Below, in pieces: positions 23,010 to 35,900 of a stretch of DNA of 64,000 bases. The DNA comes from Candidula unifasciata (Eukaryota; Mollusca; Gastropoda; Stylommatophora; Geomitridae): positions 39,197 through 103,196 of the forward strand of contig CAJHNH020002554.1 of NCBI GenBank assembly GCA_905116865.2, given 5' to 3'. The position numbers were made by a program, and so were the translations under genes. Each line of letters opens with the position of its first letter. The stretch's first letter is position 1. The notes below the pieces were generated by a model. The model saw only the letters and a list, made by a program, of their open reading frames with translations, ran no database searches and was not told the DNA's origin.

Positions 23010-25444
23010 TGTCTTAGTTAGCTCAGCACATGTTCTCACTGGGGTTAGCTTCATGACTGTCTTAGTGGAAACCTTGGCACAGCACATGTTCTCACCAGTG
23101 TTAGCTTCATGACTGTCTTAGTGGACACCTTGGCACAGCACATGTTCTCACCAGTGTTAGCTTCATGACTGTCTTAGTGGACACCTTGGCACAGCACATG
23201 TTCTCACCAGTGTTAGCTTCATGACTGTCTTAGTGGACACCTTGGCACAGCACATGTTCTCACTGGTGTTAGCTTCATGACTGTCTTAGTGGACACCTTG
23301 GCACAGCACATGTTCTCACCAGTGTTAGCTTCATGACTGTCTTAGTGGACACCTTGGCACAGCACATGTTCTCACCAGTGTTAGCTTCATGACTGTCTTA
23401 GTGGAAACCTTGGCACAGCACATGTTCTCACCAGTGTTAGCTTCATGACTGTCTTAGTGGAAACCTTGGCACAGCACATGTTCTCACTGGGGTTAGCTTC
23501 ATGACTGTCTTAGTGGAAACCTTGGCACAGCACATGTTCTCACCGGTGTTAGCTTCATGACTGTCTTAGAGGACACCTTGGCACAGCACATGTTCTCACC
23601 AGTGTTAGCTTCATGACTGTCTTAGTGGACACCTTGGCACAGCACATGTTCTCACTGGTGTTAGCTTCATGACTGTCTTAGAGGACACCTTGGCACAGCA
23701 CATGTTCTCACCAGTGTTAGCTTCATGACTGTCTTAGAAGACACCTTGGCACAGCACATGTTCTCACCAGTGTTAGCTTCATGACTGTCTTAGTGGACAC
23801 CTTGGCACAGCACATGTTCTCACCAGTGTTAGCTTCATGACTGTCTTAGTGGACACCTTGGCACAGCACATGTTCTCACCAGTGTTAGCTTCATGACTGT
23901 CTTAGTGGACACCTTGGCACAGCACATGTTCTCACCAGTGTTAGCTTCATGACTGTCTTAGAGGACACCTTGGCACAGCACATGTTCTCACCAGTGTTAG
24001 CTTCATGACTGTCTTAGTGGACACCTTGGCACAGCACATGTTCTCACTGGGGTTAGCTTCATGACTGTCTTAGTGGACACCTTGGCACAGCACATGTTCT
24101 CACCAGTGTTAGCTTCATGACTGTCTTAGTGGACACCTTGGCACAGCACATGTTCTCACTGGTGTTAGCTTCATGACTGTCTTAGTGGAACCCTTGGCAC
24201 AGCACATGTTCTCACTGGTGTTAGCTTCATGACTGTCTTAGTGGACACCTTGGCACAGCACATGTTCTCACTGGTGTTAGCTTCATGACTGTCTTAGTGG
24301 AAACCTTGGCACAGCACATGTTCTCACTGGGGTTAGCTTCATGACTGTCTTAGAGGACACCTTGGCACAGCACATGTTCTCACCAGTGTTAGCTTCATGA
24401 CTGTCTTAGTGGACACCTTGGCACAGCACATGTTCTCACTGGGGTTAGCTTCATGACTGTCTTAGTGGACACCTTGGCACAGCACATGTTCTCACCAGTG
24501 TTAGCTTCATGACTGTCTTAGTGGACACCTTGGCACAGCACATGTTCTCACCAGTGTTAGCTTCATGACTGTCTTAGTGGACACCTTGGCACAGCACATG
24601 TTCTCACCAGTGTTAGCTTCATGACTGTCTTAGAGGACACCTTGGCACAGCACATGTTCTCACTGGTGTTAGCTTCATGACTGTCTTAGTGGAAACCTTG
24701 GCACAGCACATGTTCTCACTGGTGTTAGCTTCATGACTGTCTTAGTGGACACCTTGGCACAGCACATGTTCTCACCAGTGTTAGCTTCATGACTGTCTTA
24801 GTGGACACCTTGGCACAGCACATGTTCTCACCAGTGTTAGCTTCATGACTGTCTTAGTGGAAACCTTGGCACAGCACATGTTCTCACTGGTGTTTGCTTC
24901 ATGACTGTCTTAGTGGAAACCTTGGCACAGCACATGTTCTCACTGGTGTTAGCTTCATGACTGTCCTAGAGGACACCTTGGCACAGCACATGTTCTCACC
25001 GGTGTTAGCTTCATGACTGTCTTAGTGGACACCTTGGCACAGCACATGTTCTCACTGGTGTTAGCTTCATGACTGTCTTAGTGGACACCTTGGCACAGCA
25101 CATGTTCTCACTGGTGTTAGCTTCATGACTGTCTTAGTGGAAACCTTGGCACAGCACATGTTCTCACCAGTGTTAGCTTCATGACTGTCTTAGTGGAAAC
25201 CTTGGCACAGCACATGTTCTCACTGGTGTTAGCTTCATGACTGTCTTAGTGGAAACCTTGGCACAGCACATGTTCTCACTGGTGTTAGCTTCATGACTGT
25301 CCTAGAGGACACCTTGGCACAGCACATGTTCTCACCGGTGTTAGCTTCATGACTGTCTTAGTGGACACCTTGGCACAGCACATGTTCTCACTGGTGTTAG
25401 CTTCATGACTGTCTTAGTGGACACCTTGGCACAGCACATGTTCT
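23010..25444. repeat. Minisatellite, 56-bp unit, with higher-order repeat
   Basis: About 43 copies of a 56-bp unit containing gcacagcacatgttctcacc and ttagcttcatgactgtctta. Variation is confined mostly to two sites: ccagtg, ctggtg or ctgggg; and gtggacacc, gtggaaacc or gaggacacc. The rare variant gtcctagaggac occurs twice, exactly 336 bp (six units) apart near 24964 and 25300, showing block duplication. Confidence 0.97.
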
Positions 25445-25679
25445 GTGTTTATATCTGTATGTTTGTATGTGTGTGGAATGTGCCTGTCTGTGGGGATATG
25501 TAGCTTTGTATGTGGGTGAATGGGGTGTGTTTATGTGTGTGTGAAGGTATGTGGGTGTGTGAGTGTATGGGTGTGTGTGTGTGTGTGTGCGTGTGCATGC
25601 ATTTTACCACCCATTCTTTTATTTGTTTTTTTTTCCTTCTCTTTTTTTGATATTCATAGTATGCATATTATCATATAAA

Positions 25680-25803
25680 AATTACATGCTTTTTGATAAA
25701 ATACAGCTGCAGTGTGAAAGACAGGCGTTTAGAAGGGCCGAATGTAAGACGGGCCTACGTGCCCAATTTGCAACCCTTTAAAAATAAATTTAGTTCGTTC
25801 GTT
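25680..25803 (+). mobile_element. Retroelement 3' end, family D, copy 2
   Basis: Reads agaagggccgaatgtaagac, gtgcccaatttgcaaccctt, aaaaataaattta and a ttcgttcgttc tail. It is the same element end as at 13318-13450 on the other strand. The tail passes directly into the (TTC)n tract. Confidence 0.75.
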
Positions 25804-26222
25804 CTTCTTCTTCTTTTTCTTCTTCTTCTTCTTCTTCTTCTTCTTCTTCTTCTTCTTCTTCTTCTTCTTCTTCTTCTTCTTCTTCTTCTTCTTCTTCTTC
25901 TTCTTCTTCTTCTTCTTCTTCTTCTTCTTCTTCTCTTCTTCTTCTTCTTCTTCTTCTTCTTCTTCTTCTTCTTCTTCTTCTTCTTCTTCTTCTTCTTCTT
26001 CTTCTTCTTCTTCTTCTTCTTCTTCTTCTTCTTCTTCTTCTTCTTCTTCTTCTTCTTCTTCTTCTTCTTCTTCTTCTTCTTCTTCTTCTTCTTTCTTCTT
26101 CTTCTTCTTCTTCTTCTTCTTCTTTCTTCTTCTTCTTTCTTCTTCTTCTTCTTCTTCTTCTTCTTCTTCTTCTTCTTCTTCTTCTTCTTCTTCTTCTTCT
26201 TCTTCTTCTTCTTCTTCTTCTC
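25800..26222. repeat. (TTC)n / (GAA)n microsatellite, about 420 bp
   Basis: About 140 TTC triplets with a handful of single-base interruptions (for example a missing T near 25934 and extra T bases near 26091, 26123 and 26137). On the minus strand it is a pure purine GAA tract. Predicted Leu/Phe, Lys, Glu and Arg homopolymer frames are artefacts. Confidence 0.98.
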
Positions 26223-26229
26223 CTTTGTC

Positions 26230-26830
26230 TTTTTCACTGAAACATATAAGCACACATGAACACACAGAAACATACACATAAACGCACAGGAATATAAGAA
26301 TACGAGTGTGCAAGAAAACGTACATATAAGCACATACAAATGAACACATAGACATGAACACATACACATAAACATATACGCATGAACAATATACACTAGG
26401 ATACATAAATATGAACATAAATGCACGAACACAAACACAAGGACACAAACAGGTGAAGACAAAGACATGAACCCAAACATATGAACACATAGACATGAAG
26501 ACATACACATGAACCCAAACATATGAACACATAGACATGAACCCAAACATATGAACACATAGACATGAACCCAAACATATGAACACATAGACATGAACCC
26601 AAACATATGAACACATAGACATGAACCCAAACATATGAACACATAGACATGAACCCAAACATATGAACACATAGACATGAACCCAAACATATGAACACAT
26701 AGACATGAACCCAAACATATGAACACATAGACATGAAGACATACACAGGAACACATACACACGAGCACATGCATATGAACACGCAGAAATGCAAACACTT
26801 GAATACATGAACTTACAAATTAACCGAAAG
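26230..26830. repeat. Minisatellite, 28-bp unit with degenerate flanks
   Basis: The core at about 26465-26735 has about nine near-identical copies of cacatagacatgaacccaaa plus catatgaa. Flanks are degenerate 12-mers of the form acacataaacac. Confidence 0.93.
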
Positions 26831-26844
26831 GGTATAAAAATACG

Positions 26845-26849
26845 CTCGC

Positions 26850-26895
<46 letters not shown>
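26845..26895. repeat. CG/CA dinucleotide tract
   Basis: A short alternating purine-pyrimidine run: cgcgcgtgcgcgcgcg followed by (CA)n. Confidence 0.9.
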
Positions 26896-26999
26896 CCATA
26901 CATATACATACATGAATAGTTAGACAAATACATATCTATGCATACAGGAAAACATGTGTACATATGCACACACACACAATTACATATTTACACACACAA

Positions 27000-27278
27000 C
27001 TACATAGACAGACATACACCAAACACAGACAGACATACAGCCAACACAGACTGACATACACCCAACACAGACAGACATACACCCAACACAGACAGACATA
27101 CACCCAACACAGACAGACATACACCCAACACAGACAGACATACACCCAACACAGACAGACATACACCCAACACAGACAGACATACACCCAACACAGACAG
27201 ACATACACTCAACACAGACAGACATACACCCAACACAGACAGACATACACCCAACACAGACAGACATACACCCAACCA
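27000..27278. repeat. Minisatellite, 21-bp unit
   Basis: About 13 nearly perfect copies of acccaacacagacagacata plus c. The length keeps frames open on both strands without evidence of coding. A short unique spacer with a C9 run at 27346-27354 follows to about 27560. Confidence 0.97.
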
Positions 27279-27559
27279 GATGTATACAAACCACTCAGCT
27301 TATTCGTGACCTTAAGATAAATGTTCTAGCAATGCTTGCAGATGCCCCCCCCCCTCTCCCCTCCCCCAACCCATCGCGGGTTGTTTGGCGGCGCTATGTG
27401 ACTGTTGACTCATAGCATCATATACCAGGGTAACTTAATAAAGGGACTAGGGGCTGAGAGAATTAGTGTTGCCGTTTAGTCTTGACTCAGCTCTTCGTTG
27501 GTAGAAATACATTTCTCTTCACGGCCTGGAGGTAGGATGTTGTTGTCTCCTTCAGTTAT

Positions 27560-27990
27560 CTGGACACAGTTATGTATCTGAACACAGTCTGTTTATCTAG
27601 ACACAGTCCGTGTATCTGGACACAGTTTGTGTATCTGAATACAATCCGTGTCTCGGAATATAGTCCGTGTATCTGGAAACAGTCTGTGTAGCTAGACACA
27701 GTCCGTGTATCTGGACACAGTTCTTGTATCTGAACACAGTCCTTGTATCTGAACACAGTCCGTGTATATGGACACAGTCCTTGTATCTGAACACAGTCCG
27801 TGTAACTCAATATAGGCTGTGTATCTGGACACAGTTCGTGTAATTCAATATAGTCCGCATATCTGGACACAGTCCGTGTATCTGGACACAGTCCGTGTAT
27901 CTGGACACAGTCCGCATATCTGGACACAGTCTGTGTATCTGGACACAGTTCGTGTAATTCAATATAGTCCGTGTATCTGGGCAAACAAAC
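27560..27990. repeat. Minisatellite, 19-bp unit
   Basis: About 22 copies of gtgtatctggacacagtcc, with variants tctgaacac and ttcaatata. It runs into the next array without a clear gap. Confidence 0.95.
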
Positions 27991-29530
27991 GTATACAGAC
28001 TTACACATAGACGTGTATAGACTAAAACATAGATGTGTAAAGATTAAAACATAGACGTGTATAGACTGAAATATAGATGTGTAAAGATTAAAACATAGGC
28101 GTGTATAGACTGAAACATAGATGTGTAAAGATTAAAACATAGACGTGTAAAGACTGAAATATAGATATGTATATTTAACATAAAGACGTGTATAGACTGA
28201 CATATAGATGTGTATTGACTGACATAAAGACGTGTATAGACTGAAAGATGTGTATAGACTGGCACATAGATATGTATAGACTGACACATAGAAGTGTATA
28301 AACTGACATAAAGACGTGTATAGACTGACAGATGTGTATAGACTGACACATAGAAGTGTATAGACTGACACATAGACGTGTATAGACTGACACATAGATA
28401 TGTATAGACTGGCACCTAGATATGTATAGACTGACACATAGATGTGTATAGACTGGCACATAGACTTGTATAGACTGACACATAGATATGTATAAACATA
28501 CACATAGATGTGTATAGACTGGCACATAGACTTGTATAGACTGACACATAGATGTGTATAGACTGACACATAGAGTTGTATAGACTGACACATAGATGTG
28601 TATAGACTGACACATAGATTTGTATAGACTGACACATAGATGTGTATAGACTGACACATAGATGTGTATAGACTGACACATAGATGTGTATAGACTGGCA
28701 CATAGACTTGTATAGACTGACACATAGATATGTATAGACATACACATAGATGTGTATAGACTGGCACATAGACTTGTATAGACATACACATAGATGTGTA
28801 TAGACTGGCACATAGACTTGTATAGACTGATACATAGATGTGTATAGACTGACACATAGATTTGTATAGACTGACACGTAGATGTGTATAGACCGACACA
28901 TAGATTTGTATAGACTGACACATAGATATGTATAGACTGACACATAGACGTGTATAGACTGCCACATAGATGTGTATAGACTGACACATAGATATGTATA
29001 GACTGACACATATACATGTATAGACTGGCACATAGATATGTATAGACTGGCTCATAGATATGTATAGACTGACACATAGATATGTATAGACTGACACATA
29101 GATGTGTATAGACTGACACATAGATATGAATAGACTGACACCTAGATGTGTATAGACTGACACATAGATATGTATAGACTGACACATAGATATGTATAGA
29201 CTGACACATAGACTTGTATAGACTGACAGTAGATGCGTATAGATTGACACTTAGGTGTGTATCGAGTGACACATACACGTGTATAGATTGGCACATAAAC
29301 GTGTTTAGACTGACACATAGACGTGTAAAGATTATCTTATAGACGTGTATAGATTGACACATAGACGTGTAAAGATTATCTTATAGACGTGTATAGACTG
29401 ACACATAGAAGTGTAAAGATTACCTTATAGACGTGTATAGACTGACACATAGAAGTGTAAAGATTACCTTATAGACGTGTATAGACTGACACATAGACGT
29501 GTAAAGATTACCTTATAAACGTGTATAGAT
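27991..29530. repeat. Minisatellite, 22-bp unit
   Basis: About 68 copies of tagactgacacatagatgtg plus ta. Variants (ggcacatagactt, catacacatagat) recur in runs. On the right, from about 29290, the array changes to a 44-bp double unit with taaagattaccttatagacg, repeated about five times. Confidence 0.96.
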
Positions 29531-29559
29531 TGTACCTGTTTACTTGTATTTATGTATAT

Positions 29560-29822
29560 CTGTGTGTATGTATGTATGTATGTATGTATGTATGTATGTA
29601 TGTATGTATGTATGTATGTATGTATGTATGTATGTATGTATGTATGTATGTATGTATGTATGTATGTATGTATGTATGTATGTATGTATGTATGTATGTA
29701 TGTATGTATGTATGTATGTATGTATGTATGTATGTATGTATGTATGTATGTATGTATGTATGTATGTATGTATGTATGTATGTATGTATGAATGTTTGTA
29801 TGTACGTACGTATGTATGTATG
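29560..29822. repeat. (ATGT)n tetranucleotide microsatellite
   Basis: About 57 pure ATGT copies, with small changes (atgaatgtttg, tacgtacg) at the right end. It is the reverse-strand equivalent of the ACAT tract at 60.3-61.6 kb. Confidence 0.98.
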
Positions 29823-29901
29823 TTGCCTGTTTCGCTTACCACATCAGGTGTATGCATGTGCCTGCAATGACAAAAGTAGCAGGCGTATTGATTAATGGGA
29901 G

Positions 29902-29949
29902 ATAACCATGGCAACCAGGACAACAATCTCATCATCGGATATAACCAAT
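29902..29949. promoter_or_regulatory. Possible X-box and CCAAT pair
   Basis: In a 160-bp unique island, ataaccatggcaac (29902-29915) is close to the palindromic RFX X-box, and CCAAT lies 30 bp away at 29945-29949. No gene start was recognised nearby, so the function is a guess. Confidence 0.2.
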
Positions 29950-29985
29950 CACCTGACCGGAGTGCAAGCAACAAACTGTTAACTG

Positions 29986-32900
29986 TAGCGTTGTTGGTGA
30001 CAACTTGACTGAAGTGTTGTTGGTGACATGGTGACTGTAGTGTTGTTGGTCACATGGTGACTGTAGTGTTCTTGGTGACATAGTGACTGTAGTGTTGTTG
30101 GTGACATGTTAACTGTAGTGTTGTTGGTGACATGGTGACTGTAGTGTTGTTGGTGACATGTTAACTGTAGTGTTATTGGTGACATGGTGACTGTAGTGTT
30201 GTTGGTGACAGGTTAACTGTAGTGTTGTTGGTGACATGTTAACTGTAGTGTTGTTGGTGACAGGTTAACTGTAGTGTTGTTGGTGACAGGTTAACTGTAG
30301 TGTTGTTGGTGACATGTTAACTGTAGTGTTGTTGGTGACAGGATAACTGTAGTGTTGTTGGTGACATGGTGACTGTAGTGTTGTTGGTGACAGGTTAACT
30401 GTAGTGTAACTGACATGTAAACTGTTAGTGTTGTTGGTGACATGTTAACTGTAGTGTTGTTGGTGACATGGTAACTGTAGTGTTGTTGGTGACATGTTAA
30501 CTGTAGTGTTGTTGGTGACATGATAACTGTAGTGTTGTTGGTGACATGATAACTGTAGTGTTGTTGGTGTGACTGTAGTGTTGTGGTGACAACTGTAGTG
30601 TTGTTGGTTGGTAACTGTAGTTGTTGTTGGTGAACTGTAACTGTAGTGTTGTTGGTGACAGGTTAACTGTAGTGTTGTTGGTGACATGTTAACTGTAGTG
30701 TTGTTGGTGACAGGTTAACTGTAGTGTTGTTGGTGACAGGTTAACTGTAGTGTTGTTGGTGACATGTTAACTGTAGTGTTGTTGGTGACATGGTAACTGT
30801 AGTGTTGTTGGTGACATGTTAACTGTAGTGTTGTTGGTGACATGGTGACTGTAGTGTTGTTGGTGACAGGTTAACTGTAGTGTTGTTGGTGACAGGATAA
30901 CTGTAGTGTTGTTGGTGACATGGTTAACTGTAGTGTTGTTGGTGACAGGATAACTGTAGTGTTGTTGGTGACATGGTGACTGTAGTGTTGTTGGTGACAT
31001 GGTGACTGTAGTGTTGTTGGTGACATGTTAACTGTAGTGTTGTTGGTGACATGGTGACTGTAGTGTTGTTGGTGACAGGTTAACTGTAGTGTTGTTGGTG
31101 ACATGTTAACTGTAGTGTTGTTGGTGACAGGTTAACTGTAGTGTTGTTGGTGACAGGTTAACTGTAGTGTTGTTGGTGACAGGTTAACTGTTGTGTTGTT
31201 GGTGACATGTTAACTGTAGTGTTGTTGGTGACAGGATAACTATAGTGTTGTTGGTGACATGGTGACTGTAGTGTTGTTGGTGACATGGTGACTGTAGTGT
31301 TGTTGGTGACATTTTAACTGTAGTGTTGTTAGTGACATAGTGACTGTAGTGTTGTTTGTGACAGGTTAACTGTAGTATTGTTGGTGACAGGTTAACTGTA
31401 GTGTTGTTGGTGACATGTTAACTGTAGTGTTGTTGGTGTAGTGTTGTTGGTGACATGATAACTGTAGTGTTGTTGGTGACATGGTGACTGTAGTGTTGTT
31501 GGTGACATGTTAACTGTAGTGTTGTTGGTGACATGGTGACTGTAGTGTTGTTGGTGACATGGTAACTGTAGTGTTGTTGGTGACATGGTGACTGTAGTGT
31601 TGTTGGTGACATGTTAACTATACTGTTGTTTGTGACATGGTGACTAGTGTTGTTGGTGACATGTGACTGTAGTGTGTTGGTGACATGGTGACTGTAGTGT
31701 TGTTGGTGACATGGTGACTGTAGTGTTGTTGGTGACATGGTGACTGTAGTGTTGTTGGTGACATGGTGACTGTAGTGTTGTTGGTGACATGGTGACTGTA
31801 GTGTTGTTGGTGACATGGTGACTGTAGTGTTGTTGGTGACATGGTGACTGTAGTGTTGTTGGTGACAGGTTAACTGTAGTGTTGTTGGTGACAGGTTAAC
31901 TGTAGTGTTGTTGGTGACATGGTTAACTGTAGTGTTGTTGGTGACATGGTGACTGTAGTGTTGTTGGTGACATGGTGACTGTAGTGTTGTTGGTGACATG
32001 GTGACTGTAGTGTTGTTGGTGACATGGTGACTGTAGTGTTGTTGGTGACAGGTTAACTGTAGTGTTGTTGTGACATGACTGTAGTGTTTAACTGTAGTGT
32101 TGTTGGTGACATGGTAACTGTAGTGTTGTTGGTTGGTGACAGGTGTAGGTGGTGACTGTAGTGTTGTTGGTGACATGTTAACTGTAGTGTTGTTGGTGAC
32201 ATGGTGACTGTAGTGTTGTTGGTGACATGGTAACTGTAGTGTTGTTGGTGACATGGTAACTGTAGTGTTGTTGGTGACATGGTGACTGTAGTGTTGTTGG
32301 TGACATGGTGACTGTAGTGTTGTTGGTGACATGGTGACTGTAACTGTGTTGTTGGTGTAGGGTGGTGACAGTGTTGGGTGACTGTACTGTAGTGTTGTTG
32401 GTGACATGATAACTGTAGTGTTGTTGGTGACATGGTGACTGTAGTGTTGTTGGTGACATGGTGACTGTAGTGTTGTTGGTGACATGGTGACTGTAGTGTT
32501 GTTGGTGACATGGTGACTGTACTGTGTTGTTGTGTGACATGGTGTGACTGTAGTGTTGTTGGTGACATGGTGACTGTAGTGTTGTTGGTGACATGGTGAC
32601 TGTAGTGTTGTTGGTGACAGGTTAACTGTAGTGTTGTTGGTGACAGGTTAACTGTAGTGTTGTTGGTGGTTAACTGGTAGTGTGTTGTTGGTGACATGGT
32701 AACTGTAGTGTTGTTGGTGACATGGTGACTGTAGTGTTGTTGGTGACATGGTGACTGTAGTGTTGTTTGTTGGTTGACTGTAGTGTTGTTGGTGACATGG
32801 TGACTGTAGTGTTGTTGGTGACTGTAGTGTTGTTGGTGACATGGTAACTGTAGTGTTGTTGGTGACATGGTGACTGTAGTGTTGTTGGTGACATGGTGAC

Positions 32901-35900
32901 TGTAGTGTTGTTGGTGACATGGTGACTGTAGTGTTGTTGGTGACATGGTGACTGTAGTGTTGTTGGTGACATGGTGACTGTAGTGTTGTTGGTGACATGG
33001 TGACTGTAGTGTTGTTGGTGACATGGTGACTGTAGTGTTGTTGGTGACATGGTGACTGTAGTGTTGTTGGTGACATGGTGACTGTAGTGTTGTTGGTGAC
33101 ATGGTTAACTGTAGTGTTGTTGGTGACATGGTGACTGTAGTGTTGTTGGTGACATGTTAACTGTAGTGTTGTTGGTGACATGTTAACTGTAGTGTTGTTG
33201 GTGACATGGTTAACTGTAGTGTTGTTGGTGACATGGTGACTGTAGTGTTGTTGGTGACATGTTAACTGTAGTGTTGTTGTTGGTGACTGTAGTGTTGGGT
33301 GACATGGTAACTGTAGTGTTGTTGGTGACTGTAGTGTTTGTTGGTGACATATTAACTGTAGTGTTGTTGGTGACAGGTTAACTGTAGTGTTGGTGTTGGT
33401 GACATGACATGGTGACTGTAGTGTTGTTGGTTGGTGACTGTATTGGTGACTGTAGTGTAGTGTTGTTTGGTGACTGTAGTGTTGTTGGTGACAGGTTAAC
33501 TGTAGTGTTGTTGGTGACAGGTTAACTGTAGTGTGTGAACTGGTACTGTTGTTGTTGGTGACATGGTTAACTGTAGTGTTGTTGGTGACATGGTGACTGT
33601 AGTGTTGTTTGGTGACACTGTAGTGGTGGTGACTGTACTGTAGTGTTGTTGTTGGTGACATTTTAACTGTAGTGTTGTTGGTGACATGGTAACTGTAGTG
33701 TTGTTGGTGACATGTTAACTGTAGTGTTGTTGGTGACAGGTTAACTGTAGTGTTGTTGGTGACATGGTGACTGTAGTGTTGTTGGTGACAGGTTAACTGT
33801 GTGTGTTGTTGGTGACATGGTAACTGTAGTGTTGTTGGTGACATGGTTAACTGTAGTGTTGTTGGTGTGACTGTATGTTGTTGGACTGTGACTGTAGTGT
33901 TGTTGGTGACATGGTAACTGTAGTGTTGTTGGTGACATGGTGACTGTAGTGTTGTTGGTGGTGACTTTAGTGTTGTTGGTGACAGGATAACTGTAGTGTT
34001 GTTGGTGACATGGTAACTGTAGTGTTGTTGGTGACATGGTGACTGTAGTGTTGTTGGTGACATGGTGACTGTAGTGTTGTTGGTGACATGTGACTGTAGT
34101 GTTGTTGGTAGTGTGGACTGTTGTTGGTGACAGGTTAACTGTAGTGTTGTTGGTGACATGACTGTAACTGTAGTGTTGTTGGTGTTGTTGGTGACATGGT
34201 GACTGTAGTGTTGTTGGTGACATGTGACTGTAGTGTGTTGGTGACATGGTGACTGTAGTGTTGTTAGTGACATGGTGACTGTAGTAGTGTTGTTGGTGAC
34301 TGTAGTGGTGACTGTAACTGTAGTGTTGTTGGTGACATGACTGTAACTGTTGTGTGTTGTTGGTGACATGTTAACATGGTGTAGTGTTGTTGGTGACAGG
34401 ATAACTATAGTGTTGTTGGTGACATGGTGACTGTAGTGTTGTTGGTGACATGGTGACTGTAGTGTTGTTGGTGACATGGTGACTGTAGTGTTGTTTGTGA
34501 CATTTGAACTGTAGTGTTGTTGGTGACATGGTGACTGTAGTGTTGTTGGTGACATGTTGACTGTAGTGTTGTTGTGACATTGTGACTGTAGTGTTGGTGT
34601 ACTGTGTTGTTGGTGACAGGATGACTGTAGTGTTGTTGTGACATGGACATGGTGAACTGTAGTGTTGTTGGTGACAGGTAACTGTAGTGTTGTTGGTGAC
34701 ATGGTAACTGTAGTGTTGTTGGTGACATGGTGACTGTAGTGTTGTTGGTGACATGGTGACTGTAGTGTTGTTGGTGACTGTAGTGTTGTTGTGACTGTAG
34801 TGTTGTTGGTGACATGGTGACTGTAGTGTTGTTGTTAACTGTAGTGTTGTTGGTGACAGGTTAACTGTAGTGTTGTTGGTGACATGTTAACTGTAGTGTT
34901 GTTGGTGACAGGATAACTGTAGTGTTGTTGGTGACATGTTAACTGTAGTGTTGTTGGTGACAGGATAACTGTAGTGTTGTTGTTGGTGACAGTGTTGTTG
35001 GTGACTGTAGTAGTGTGTGTTGGTGACATGGTGACTGTAGTGTTGTTGTTGGTGACATGGTGACTGTAGTGTTGTTGGTGACATGTTAACTGTAGTGTTG
35101 TTGGTTAACTGTGTTGTTGTGACACTGTAGTGTGTGGTGACTGTAGTGTTGTTGGTGACATGGTGACTGTAGTGTTGTTGGTGACTGTAGTGTTGTTTGG
35201 TGACATGGTGACTGTAGTGTTGTTGGTGACATGGTGACTGTAGTGTGTTGTTGGTGACAGTGTTGTTGGTGACTGTTAAGTGTTGTTGGTGACATGGTGA
35301 CTGTAGTGTTGTTGGTGACAGGTGACTGTTAGTGTTGTTGGTGACTGTAACTGTAGTGTTGTTGGTGACATGTTAACTGTAGTGTTGTTGGTGACATGGT
35401 AACTGTAGTGTTGTTGGTGACAGGTAACTGTAGTGTTGTTGGTGACATGTTAACTGTAGTGTTGTTGGTTGTGACTGTAGTGTTGTTGGTGACAGGTGAC
35501 TGTAGTGTTGTTGGTGACATGTTAACTGTAGTGTTGTGTTGGTGACAGGATAACTGTAGTGTTGTTGGGTGACATGGTGACTGTAGTGTTGTTGTGACAT
35601 GGTGACTGTAGTGTTAACTGTAGTGTTGTTGGTGACATGTGGTAGTGTTGTTGGTAACTGTAGTGTTGTTGGTGACATGGGTGACTGTAGTGTTGTTGGT
35701 GACAGTAGTGTTTAACTGTAGTGTTGTTGGTGACAGGTTAACTGTAGTGTGACTGTTGTTGGTGACATGGTGACTGTAGTGTTGTTGGTGATATGGTGAC
35801 TGTAGTGTTGTTGGTGATAACTGTAACTGTAGTGTTGTTGGTGACATGGTGACTGTAGTGTTGTTGGTGACATGTTGACTGTAGTGTTGTTGGTGACATG

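Noticed and set aside
23010..25444. Regular 56-bp repeats as a CRISPR array
   Set aside because: There are no variable spacers between conserved repeats, no cas genes, and the genome is eukaryotic.
25729..26913. Open frames with poly-Lys, poly-Glu, poly-Arg or poly-Phe
   Set aside because: They are read-through of the TTC/GAA tract and the neighbouring arrays.
31418..34702. Long minus-strand open frames (up to 684 codons) in the 26-bp array
   Set aside because: They follow from a stop-free repeat with a 26-residue period; similar frames exist in overlapping phases and none has a gene context.
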